Source: Lachnospiraceae bacterium (lineage in GTDB: Bacteria; Bacillota_A; Clostridia; Lachnospirales; Lachnospiraceae). From it: a stretch of 6,205 nt of DNA. Each line of letters begins with the position of its first letter. Within the stretch, counting starts at the first letter, position 1. The notes beneath the pieces were generated by a model, which did not search any database, was not told where the DNA came from, and was given only the letters and a program-made list of their open reading frames with translations. Positions 1 to 5,305 of this stretch are shown piece by piece. The stretch is from positions 1 to 6,205 of the forward strand of contig JAGBNT010000015.1 of NCBI GenBank assembly GCA_017634255.1, given 5' to 3'. Made by a program: the position numbers and the translations under genes.

Positions 1-434
1 AGACGCTTTCTCTGGCTTTCTATGATCTTTGCATGCTCGGGATTTATCTCCGGGATTATCATGGGGACATCGGGAGTCCACCTGTGAGCCGAGTTGTTTG
101 AGACCACGGGAGTTTCCGTCTTTGCATATTCCTCCTCAATAGCGCGAATCTCGTCCTTGCTCATATCCACAGCTGAAAAGCAGAAGTCCACATCCTTAGC
201 CACTTCCTCTACCCGGCTTACATCCTTTACCACGATATCCTTAACAGCTTCCGGTATCGGAGTGTCCATCTTCCAGCGCCCTTCAACGGTTTCGGAATAC
301 TTTTTCCCTGCGCTCCTGGGACTAGCCGCGATTACACTCACCTCAAACCAGGGGTGATCCTCTAAAAGGGAGATAAATCTCTGCCCTACCATACCTGTGC
401 CGCCTAAGATTGCGCATTTTAATTTCTTTTCCAT
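1..434 (-). CDS. asd: Aspartate-semialdehyde dehydrogenase, 5' part (cut by window edge)
   Basis: The enzyme reduces aspartyl-4-phosphate to aspartate-semialdehyde with NADPH in the cytoplasm, the branch-point step towards lysine/diaminopimelate, threonine and methionine. The 144 visible residues begin MEKKLKCAILGGTGMVGQRF; the GGTGMVG stretch (residues 11-17) is the dinucleotide-binding loop at the start of a Rossmann fold. AASPRSAGKKY (36-46), FSAVDMSKD (86-94) and SNNSAHRW (112-119) match the archaeal/fungal-type branch of this family. The frame is open at the edge, just before the expected catalytic-cysteine motif, so the active site cannot be checked. The start is supported by GGAGGAG at 440-446, five bases upstream. 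It lies 47 bp after argH in the same direction with no convincing terminator between, so co-transcription is likely. Identification is confident; completeness is unknown. Confidence 0.93.
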   Translation of the reverse strand, partial: MEKKLKCAILGGTGMVGQRFISLLEDHPWFEVSVIAASPRSAGKKYSETVEGRWKMDTPIPEAVKDIVVKDVSRVEEVAKDVDFCFSAVDMSKDEIRAIEEEYAKTETPVVSNNSAHRWTPDVPMIIPEINPEHAKIIESQRKR

Positions 435-481
435 AAAATCTCCTCCATACCGGAGCGTTATTTGCAGTTAACGCACGCCCC

Positions 482-1855
482 TTACTTCAAATACTCCTTA
501 TATATCTTTATCACTTCGCTCATGGATTCACCGGAAGGCGCTCCAAAGGTTCTCCTTGCCTCCACGCAGGTTTTAAGCGAAATGGCTTCATATATATCCT
601 CTTCAAAGGCTTCGTTCTCCTCCTTGAAATCCGAAAGAGAGAGGTCGTCGAGGGAACATCCCCTGTCTATACATTTTAAGACGAGTCTCCCCGACACCCC
701 ATGGGCATCCCTGAAGGGAACTCCCTTCTTTACAAGATAGTCCGCAACGTCCGTTGCATTTGTAAAGCCGCGTCTGGAGCTGTCCTCCATCCTGAGTTTA
801 TTGAATTTCATCGTGTCGCACATTGCCCCAAAGAGGGTAATGCAGTTAAACACCGTATCTATCGCGTCAAAGACTGTCTCCTTATCCTCCTGCATATCCT
901 TGTCATAGGCAAGGGGGAGCGCTTTCATCACCGTAAGCATGCTCATAAGGCTCCCGTAGACCCTTCCGGTCTTTCCCCTTACCAGCTCGGCGATGTCGGG
1001 ATTTTTCTTCTGGGGCATGATCGAGGAACCCGTAGAAAACTTATCGTCTATCTCCACAAAACGATATTCATCACTGTTCCAGATTATCACCTCTTCGGCA
1101 AACCGGCTTAGGTGCATCATTATTATGCTTAAAGCGCTCAGGAGGTCGATAAGATAGTCCCTGTCAGAAACCGAATCCATGGAATTTCTCGTAGGATGGT
1201 CAAATTCAAGAAGTGTAGAGGTCATTTCCCTGTCTAAGGGGTAGGTAGTCCCTGCTAGGGCACCCGCTCCAAGAGGACAGGTATTGAGCCTGCGCCTCAG
1301 GGCATGTATCCTGTCCCTGTCGCGCATGAACATTTCAAAATATGCACCTAAATGGTGCGAAAGGGTGACGCTCTGCGCCTTTTGAAGATGCGTAAAGCCG
1401 GGCATGAAGGTCTCGGTATTTTCCTCAATGAGCCTCAAAAGTATCTTAAGAAAATCCTTTAAGTGCTCATCCAGTGCGTCTGCCGTATTGCGTATATAAA
1501 GCTTCATGTCCAGAGCCACCTGATCGTTGCGGCTCCTTCCGGTATGTAGCTTCTTGCCGGCATCTCCGATGCGCTCAGTCAGTACGCTCTCCACAAAGCT
1601 GTGGATATCCTCATAGTCACCCTCTATAACGAGCCTTCCGCTCTCTATATCGGAAAGTATTCCCGAAAGCCCCCTTATTATAAGGTCGCTCTCTTCTTCG
1701 CTTAAGATACCGCATTTGCCGAGCATCGTCACATGGGCGATGCTGCCGCTTATATCTTCCTTGTAAAGCCTTTTGTCAAAGCTTAAGGATTCATTAAAGG
1801 CAAAGGCTCCCTCGTCGATACTGCCCTGGAACCTTCCTCCCCACAGCTTAGCCAT
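482..1855 (-). CDS. argH: Argininosuccinate lyase
   Basis: The enzyme cleaves argininosuccinate to arginine and fumarate, the last step of arginine biosynthesis, as a cytoplasmic homotetramer of the fumarase/aspartase superfamily. The 457-residue length is normal. Visible hallmarks are MAKLWGGRFQ at the N-terminus, HTGRSRND (104-111) in substrate binding, THLQ (155-158) with the general-acid/base region, and the superfamily signature GSSIMPQKKNPD (276-287), whose serines include the catalytic one. The C-terminal segment around LKTCVEARRTFGAPSG (427-442) is also typical. No frameshift or missing key residue is seen. The ATG immediately follows the TAA of the upstream gene (TAAATG, no spacer), and GGGGAG at 1866-1871 lies inside that gene, so translation is probably coupled. 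No other arginine genes are visible here. Confidence 0.98.
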   Translation of the reverse strand: MAKLWGGRFQGSIDEGAFAFNESLSFDKRLYKEDISGSIAHVTMLGKCGILSEEESDLIIRGLSGILSDIESGRLVIEGDYEDIHSFVESVLTERIGDAGKKLHTGRSRNDQVALDMKLYIRNTADALDEHLKDFLKILLRLIEENTETFMPGFTHLQKAQSVTLSHHLGAYFEMFMRDRDRIHALRRRLNTCPLGAGALAGTTYPLDREMTSTLLEFDHPTRNSMDSVSDRDYLIDLLSALSIIMMHLSRFAEEVIIWNSDEYRFVEIDDKFSTGSSIMPQKKNPDIAELVRGKTGRVYGSLMSMLTVMKALPLAYDKDMQEDKETVFDAIDTVFNCITLFGAMCDTMKFNKLRMEDSSRRGFTNATDVADYLVKKGVPFRDAHGVSGRLVLKCIDRGCSLDDLSLSDFKEENEAFEEDIYEAISLKTCVEARRTFGAPSGESMSEVIKIYKEYLK

Positions 1856-3871
1856 TTAACCTTTTCTCCCCTTTAGCGCCGTAACTGTTGCGAGCAGGAC
1901 CACCAGCGCCGAAACAACCTCCGAGAAAAAGCCTGTAAGCGCTCCCGCAACCAGGGCTGCGGCGGCTATTATAAGCGTTATGAAAGACGGTATCATTCCA
2001 AGGAAGATACCCATGACAACCATGATGACCGAGATGATCCCGAGAACCAGCGGCGATAAGGTATTGAACTCGATCCCCCTGAATGCACATATAAGGGCTA
2101 TTATAACTATGATCGCAACCGCTACGTAAGAAATTATCTGCAGCGGGAAGGAGCTCTCCTTGAAGTCCTCCTCGTTAAGATTCCTGCGGCGGCTTTCAAA
2201 CTCCCTTCTGCCAGCCTCCTTCTTCCTCTCCACAGCCAACTGTCTGTCAGGCACTGCCTTTTTCTGCTTGGTAGCGGAAAGTATCGCAGTATTTTCAATA
2301 TTATCCGGCAGCGTCTTAAGTGTCTGCCGCTCAGGACGCAGCACTCCGCCACTCCTTACAGGTCTTGCGCCCTGTGTGGGGTTTTGACCCTGGGCGCCCC
2401 GCGCTCTTGCGCCCTGTGTGGGATTTTGCCCAGGAGTGCCCTGCGGTCTTGCTCCCTGGGCTCCCTGAGCCGGCTGTCCAGGATTCTGTGGCTGCTGGGG
2501 CTGCTGAGGAGGTACTCGTTTTTGAACCGGGCGCCTAGCATTGGCATTTCTGCCCTCCGGGCCGCCGGGAACATTCCCGCCCTCTTCCGGACGCACCGGA
2601 CCTCCGACGGGAGCAGCGCCCTGTCCGGGTGTCATAGGCCGTCTTCTGGCAGCTGCATTTCTCGGAATCGGTGCTCCGGCTTCCCTCTTTACCGGAGCTG
2701 CGGGGGCGGCGGCTCCTATTTCCTCCTGAGGAACCCTTCCCGAAGCATTCCGCTCTATCTCTTTTCTTAGTACACTTGTCCTGTCCGCCTCAGCTATCGC
2801 GCTATCCGGAGCTTCTTCCGCCTTTTTATCCGGCAGGGATACTCCCTCGTCGTTTTCGTCGGAATCAAAGATGTCATTTTTTCTGAGGCTCTTTTTCATA
2901 TCTTTTTTATTCCTGTCATGCATAAACTTTCTATCTTTAGACCTGTCATCGTCACTGTCCTTAAGGTCAGAGTCCGCGTTTTCCGGGGCAGGTTCTTCGG
3001 TCTCAGCCTTATTTTCCTCCACGGGACTCTCTTCCTTAATATCCTCGTCAAAAAGGTCCTTAATGTCATTGTCTTCTTCAGGAGCCTTTTTCTCAGCTTC
3101 CTCAAAAAGCTCATCGGCTTCGCCGCTGTCCTGGGATAACCTGGACAGATCCGGACCTGGACCTTTGAATCTGGGATTTTCAAACCTTCCGCTCTCATGC
3201 CTGGGCTTGAATATCTTCATATCCTTATCTTCATCATCCCTCTCAAGCTGGTCCAGACGACCCTCATCTATATTTTTAACCTCGATATCCTTTATATCCC
3301 TGATGCTGTCAATATCGCTGTCTTCCTCTTTGTCCTCTTCATCCAGAACATCGTCCATGGAAGACATCATATCCTCTTTGGAGAAAAGATCACCGGAGGT
3401 ATCCGAAGCATCATCCACGTCATCAAAGATGATATCACCGTCGTCCTCTTCCAAAACCTCTTCCGTCTCCTCGGGGATATTCTTCTTGCGCCCGAAAAAG
3501 CCTCTTTTCTCCTTGGCAGGCTTTTCCTTGACAGGCTTTTCTTTTACAGGCTTCTCCTTTACAGCCTTTTCCTTTACCGGTCTGACCTTTGCCGGGGGTG
3601 CTGCAAACTCATCCACGTCTACGTCCGCTTCGGGAGCCTTTTCAGGCTTTTCCTTTACAACGGGTCTGGTCTTAACGGCACTTCTAGTAGCAGACTTTAC
3701 AGGCTTTGTAGCGTGAGTAGAGCTTCCGACCCCTCCGGGAGCCTTGCGCATATTGTTTTTACGCATTTCAGCCAGCCTTTTGTCCATATCCTCCTCGGAA
3801 GACATAGAGGGTCTTTTAAGCCCTGTGGAATTTGTTTTTACTGTATAATTCAAGGCATCCTTTATAGACAT
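1856..3871 (-). CDS. Low-complexity, largely disordered protein with C-terminal membrane segments; function unknown
   Basis: I do not recognise a family. The 671 residues fall into blocks. Residues 52-130 are Lys/Pro-rich, with degenerate VKEKP repeats at 98-122. Residues 133-345 are dominated by Asp/Glu with scattered basic patches. Residues 380-515 are rich in Pro, Gly, Gln, Ala and Arg, with GQNPTQGAR occurring twice (481 and 495). Residues 539-567 are a charged, probably helical stretch rich in Arg/Lys. The C-terminus is hydrophobic with three or four membrane segments (about 576-597, 606-627, 628-648 and 650-666). There is no signal peptide, so I infer a long disordered cytoplasmic tail anchored by the C-terminal hairpins. 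The start is supported by GGAGGT at 3876-3881 and a near-consensus promoter upstream. The stop abuts the argH start. That it is a gene is well supported by the coding pattern, promoter, ribosome site and coupling; a role cannot be assigned. Confidence 0.85.
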   Translation of the reverse strand: MSIKDALNYTVKTNSTGLKRPSMSSEEDMDKRLAEMRKNNMRKAPGGVGSSTHATKPVKSATRSAVKTRPVVKEKPEKAPEADVDVDEFAAPPAKVRPVKEKAVKEKPVKEKPVKEKPAKEKRGFFGRKKNIPEETEEVLEEDDGDIIFDDVDDASDTSGDLFSKEDMMSSMDDVLDEEDKEEDSDIDSIRDIKDIEVKNIDEGRLDQLERDDEDKDMKIFKPRHESGRFENPRFKGPGPDLSRLSQDSGEADELFEEAEKKAPEEDNDIKDLFDEDIKEESPVEENKAETEEPAPENADSDLKDSDDDRSKDRKFMHDRNKKDMKKSLRKNDIFDSDENDEGVSLPDKKAEEAPDSAIAEADRTSVLRKEIERNASGRVPQEEIGAAAPAAPVKREAGAPIPRNAAARRRPMTPGQGAAPVGGPVRPEEGGNVPGGPEGRNANARRPVQKRVPPQQPQQPQNPGQPAQGAQGARPQGTPGQNPTQGARARGAQGQNPTQGARPVRSGGVLRPERQTLKTLPDNIENTAILSATKQKKAVPDRQLAVERKKEAGRREFESRRRNLNEEDFKESSFPLQIISYVAVAIIVIIALICAFRGIEFNTLSPLVLGIISVIMVVMGIFLGMIPSFITLIIAAAALVAGALTGFFSEVVSALVVLLATVTALKGRKG

Positions 3872-3875
3872 ATAT

Positions 3876-3881
3876 ACCTCC
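3876..3881 (-). promoter_or_regulatory. Ribosome binding site of the 671-aa gene
   Basis: GGAGGT on the minus strand ends four bases before the ATG at 3871. It fixes the start of a protein whose low complexity makes homology-based start choice unreliable. Confidence 0.8.
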
Positions 3882-3943
3882 GTAAACTCGACAGTCCGTC
3901 GCCTAAAAAAATTAAAAAACTCTCATCAAATCCTAAAAAATCA

Positions 3944-4303
3944 CTAAAATATTATAGTAAAGCAACGTGAAGTAGTCAACTTAATTTTAGGAATCCGGAA
4001 GGGGATGCATTTATGCAGCATATTAAACAAAAAGGAGCCCTGCGGCTCCTTTTTTGATATTTCTGCGGGAAATTCTCCGGTTTTAACATGCTCTTTATTA
4101 AAATGTGAAATAACCCCCTTATGTTTGCTGCTATCAAAACCATCCAGCGCGTTTACTGCCCTTAACGAATGGAATATAGCATAATAGGAGCGGTTCATGA
4201 GCAGTTTGTAATCCTCCTGCTGCATAGCGTTACGAGCTCTCTGCAAGTCCTCCCTTGCCATTTCCAACCTGTACATTGCAAAATCTCTTACGCTGCCTTC
4301 CAT
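3944..4303 (-). CDS. HEPN-domain protein (HepT-like toxin candidate), C-terminus lost and replaced by non-coding read-through
   Basis: HEPN proteins paired with MNT proteins are usually RNase toxins or nucleotide-binding partners. Residues 1-83 look like a normal HEPN domain: helical, with the R-x6-H motif present as R38 and H45 in NRSYYAIFH, followed by NALDGFDSSKHKGVISHF, typical of the family. From residue 84 the similarity stops. K84 to about L92 are encoded by a rho-independent terminator hairpin (4029-4054), the next residues by a repeat, and the last ones by the promoter at 3951-3979. The usual family length is about 120-135 residues, so the similar ORF length (119) is coincidental; the final helices are missing. 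The start at 4303 overlaps the MNT gene by 16 bases, and AAGGA lies about eight bases upstream. It is probably a non-functional or altered remnant, although the RNase motif is intact. Confidence 0.75.
   Translation of the reverse strand: MEGSVRDFAMYRLEMAREDLQRARNAMQQEDYKLLMNRSYYAIFHSLRAVNALDGFDSSKHKGVISHFNKEHVKTGEFPAEISKKEPQGSFLFNMLHKCIPFRIPKIKLTTSRCFTIIF
3951..3979 (-). promoter_or_regulatory. Sigma-A-type promoter for the 671-aa gene / argH / asd unit
   Basis: Read on the minus strand, TTGACT (3974-3979) and TATAAT (3951-3956) are separated by exactly 17 bases, close to the vegetative consensus. Transcription would start near 3944, leaving a leader of about 70 bases before the ATG at 3871, with a short CGAC/GTCG hairpin just ahead of the ribosome site. 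The promoter lies inside the 3' end of the HEPN reading frame, which argues that this part of that frame is not natural coding sequence. No arginine-repressor-like operator is obvious. Confidence 0.85.
4001..4033. repeat. Terminator-linked direct repeat, copy 1
   Basis: GGGGATGCATTTATGCAGCA (4001-4020) followed directly by TATTAAACAAAAA (4021-4033). The first part matches copy 2 (4903-4922) at 18 of 20 positions and the second part matches 4962-4974 exactly. Both copies abut a terminator hairpin on the same side. The copies are in the same orientation and bracket the MNT/HEPN module. Confidence 0.7.
4009..4055 (-). terminator. Rho-independent terminator inside the HEPN reading frame
   Basis: An 11-bp perfect stem (4029-4039 with 4044-4054, GGAGCC/GGCTCC core, four-base loop) is followed on the minus strand by TTTTTGTTTAATA. 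The A-tract on the other side makes it potentially bidirectional, but only minus-strand genes need it. It would end MNT/HEPN transcripts before the in-frame stop at 3944-3946. Confidence 0.85.
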
Positions 4304-4623
4304 AATACGATTCCTTCTTTATCGATATTGATATAATATGGCATTTTGTCTTTCATTTCGTTGAATCTGTCCTCTTCAATCAAAGAGGTAGTAATTAATT
4401 GGTCATACCTCAAATCCAACCCTACTGCCACATCTAACCATCTGTCATACATTTCATCATCATTTTTTTTAATCAATAATGCTATATCAATATCAGAATC
4501 CTCTGTTGCCGTATTACGTGCTACCGAACCATATAAAATAATAGAAATCAAATTATCTCCATATATCTTACATATCTCCGAAACAAGTTCATTAAATAAT
4601 TCATGCTCAGTAGTCACTACCAT
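4288..4623 (-). CDS. MNT-type nucleotidyltransferase-fold protein (MntA-like antitoxin candidate)
   Basis: This 111-residue protein has the minimal nucleotidyltransferase fold of the polymerase-beta superfamily. The motif GS-x10-D-x-D is present as G32-S33 through D44 and D46 in GSVARNTATEDSDID, and D74 in RYDQL is placed like the third metal-binding aspartate. In characterised MntA-HepT pairs the MNT protein adds AMP to the HEPN toxin and silences it; that role here is inferred from the neighbouring HEPN gene. The ATG at 4623 is preceded by GAGG (4630-4633) at seven bases. The end overlaps the HEPN start by 16 bases. My hand count over 4321-4620 gives about 32% G+C, clearly below the argH gene, which suggests horizontal acquisition. 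The gene appears complete. Confidence 0.88.
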   Translation of the reverse strand: MVVTTEHELFNELVSEICKIYGDNLISIILYGSVARNTATEDSDIDIALLIKKNDDEMYDRWLDVAVGLDLRYDQLITTSLIEEDRFNEMKDKMPYYINIDKEGIVLWKAA

Positions 4624-4643
4624 GATATAACCTCATAATGTAA

Positions 4644-4790
4644 TTATAGTAAATGACAAAGTTCTTTTTACTTTGGCGTTTACTGCGCCGGATTTTGGCC
4701 GCTTTTTGCGGCATATTTCCTTACAAAATCCGTGCGCATCCGCCGGAGGCTTTATAGTGAACGACAAATTATTTTTGTCGTTCACTATAA
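4644..4790. mobile_element. MITE-like hairpin-rich element in the MNT leader
   Basis: The ends form 17-base inverted repeats matching at 15 positions: TTATAGTAAATGACAAA at 4644-4660 and the reverse complement of 4774-4790. Each end is itself a hairpin: 4648-4662 pairs imperfectly with 4670-4684, and 4751-4768 pairs perfectly with 4774-4791. Between them GCGCCGGATTTT (4685-4696) pairs with 4725-4737 with one bulged base, enclosing a GCCGC/GCGGC hairpin (4698-4712). It has no reading frame. A TA target duplication typical of IS630/mariner MITEs is possible (4645-4646 and 4788-4789) but cannot be told from the repeat itself. Removing the element would place the promoter at 4806-4834 close to the MNT ribosome site, so it looks like an insertion into a leader. 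Confidence 0.6.
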
Positions 4791-4791
4791 A
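4751..4791. repeat. Perfect 18-bp inverted repeat
   Basis: TTTATAGTGAACGACAAA (4751-4768), a five-base loop TTATT, then its exact reverse complement (4774-4791). It forms the right end of the MITE-like element. In minus-strand RNA it would fold about ten bases after the predicted start of the MNT/HEPN transcript. It lacks a following T-tract, so it is not a standard terminator. Confidence 0.9.
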
Positions 4792-4805
4792 TACTATTTA
4801 ATTTT

Positions 4806-4834
4806 ATTATAATCTGCCAATTACACAAAATCAA
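4806..4834 (-). promoter_or_regulatory. Candidate sigma-A promoter for the MNT/HEPN operon
   Basis: On the minus strand, TTGATT (4829-4834) and TATAAT (4806-4811) are 17 bases apart. Transcription would begin near 4799, giving a leader of about 175 bases that consists almost wholly of the hairpin element 4644-4791. It is the best promoter between the upstream terminator and the MNT start, and no other gene explains it. Confidence 0.65.
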
Positions 4835-4871
4835 TCTTGCTTGAGATAAGGAATTGAGCAGGGATAAGAAC

Positions 4872-4891
4872 GAATATCGCTTGCGACATTC
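4872..4891. repeat. Small inverted repeat upstream of the MNT promoter
   Basis: GAATATCGC (4872-4880) and GCGACATTC (4883-4891) pair with one wobble in minus-strand RNA, giving about eight base pairs and a CAAG loop. It lies in the gene-free stretch 4835-4960, where I see no reading frame or promoter, only this hairpin and the terminator-linked repeat. It could be an operator-like site or debris. Confidence 0.35.
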
Positions 4892-4902
4892 ACGTGCCGA
4901 GC

Positions 4903-4976
4903 GGGGCTGTATTTATGCAGCAAATTCCTATCGAGCGCGCATCCTTGGCGGAGCAATTTTCTATTAAACAAAAAAA
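4903..4976. repeat. Terminator-linked direct repeat, copy 2, with 39-bp insert
   Basis: The two halves of copy 1 recur here at 4903-4922 and 4962-4974 but are separated by 39 bases (4923-4961). The insert contains GCGCATCC followed by GGCGGAG (4937-4953), similar to GCGCATCCGCCGGAG at 4734-4748 in the MITE-like element, which hints at a shared small-repeat family. On the minus strand it directly follows the terminator hairpin at 4973-5008. Confidence 0.6.
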
Positions 4977-5008
4977 CTCCGGAAACCTTTTAAAGGCTCC
5001 GGAGTTTT
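4962..5008 (-). terminator. Rho-independent terminator after the cytidylyltransferase / small-ORF unit
   Basis: AAAACTCCGG (4973-4982) pairs with CCGGAGTTTT (4999-5008), with an inner CCTT/AAGG stem (4986-4996), followed on the minus strand by a long T-run and TTTGTTTAATA. It separates the surface-polymer gene from the MNT/HEPN module. Confidence 0.85.
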
Positions 5009-5036
5009 AAACGTGGTCAATATTTTTTTAGGCCGC

Positions 5037-5192
5037 CTACCCATGTACATTCCTGTTTTTAGACATTGCAGCCTTAAGCTCCGCAGGGAACAGCTTCCTG
5101 TCCTCAAGCCAGCTCTCCGCCGCACTGCGGAAGGTTGGATGAGCGTCCCTATTTTTCATCTTCACAGTCTTATCTCTATTTATCTTTTCCAT
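5037..5192 (-). CDS. Possible small protein of 51 residues, unknown function
   Basis: ATG at 5190-5192 to TAG at 5037-5039. The product begins MEKINRDKTVKMKNRDAHPT and ends KAAMSKNRNVHG, with a likely helix around SAAESWLEDRKLFPAELKAA. It has no signal peptide or membrane segment and is basic overall. For it: codon choice (AAG, GAG, AGG, GCG, CTT) resembles that of argH, and it ends just before a good terminator in the same direction as its neighbours. Against it: there is no good ribosome site before this ATG, and an in-frame TAG lies only five codons upstream. A start at the internal ATG (residue 12) is possible. It might instead be the tail of a longer gene lost by deletion. I recognise no family. 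Confidence 0.4.
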   Translation of the reverse strand: MEKINRDKTVKMKNRDAHPTFRSAAESWLEDRKLFPAELKAAMSKNRNVHG

Positions 5193-5305
5193 ACCAAGGC
5201 TCTGTTCCTAAATCCGAAATGCACTCTTTCCCGTGAGCCATTTGAGATTGGATTGGAGGGTTGTATAGTTTCTTGAAATGCTCCAATGTGAGACTTGCTC
5301 AAAAA
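5193..5305 (-). other. Structured spacer between cytidylyltransferase gene and small ORF
   Basis: Two nested pairings can form: TTTGAG/CTCAAA (5241-5246 with 5298-5303) enclosing ATTGGAG/CTCCAAT (5252-5258 with 5281-5287), with a 22-base loop. The outer stem begins immediately after the TGA of the cytidylyltransferase gene. There is no T-tract after the structure, so it is not a terminator. It could be a leader or processing site for the small ORF, or an intergenic repeat; the sequence alone does not decide. Confidence 0.35.

Noticed and set aside
455..474. GCGTTA/TAACGC inverted repeat between argH and asd as a terminator
   Set aside because: It has only six base pairs, an eight-base loop and no T-tract on the minus strand, so read-through into asd is expected.
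701..1111. Plus-strand frame of 136 residues
   Set aside because: It lies wholly antisense to the conserved argH coding region and has no recognisable domain.
2871..3970. Long plus-strand reading frames of 281 and 257 residues opposite the 671-residue gene
   Set aside because: They are Ser/Phe/Leu-rich mirrors of the Asp/Glu/Lys-rich coding strand, lack promoters and ribosome sites, and overlap a well-supported minus-strand gene.
4643..4671. TATAAT at 4643-4648 as the MNT promoter
   Set aside because: No acceptable -35 at 16-18 bases (GTAAAA), whereas 4806-4834 has both hexamers at 17 bases.
4751..4791. Perfect 18-bp palindrome as a terminator
   Set aside because: Neither strand has a suitable T-run after the stem beyond the A/T of the stem itself, and it lies just after a promoter.
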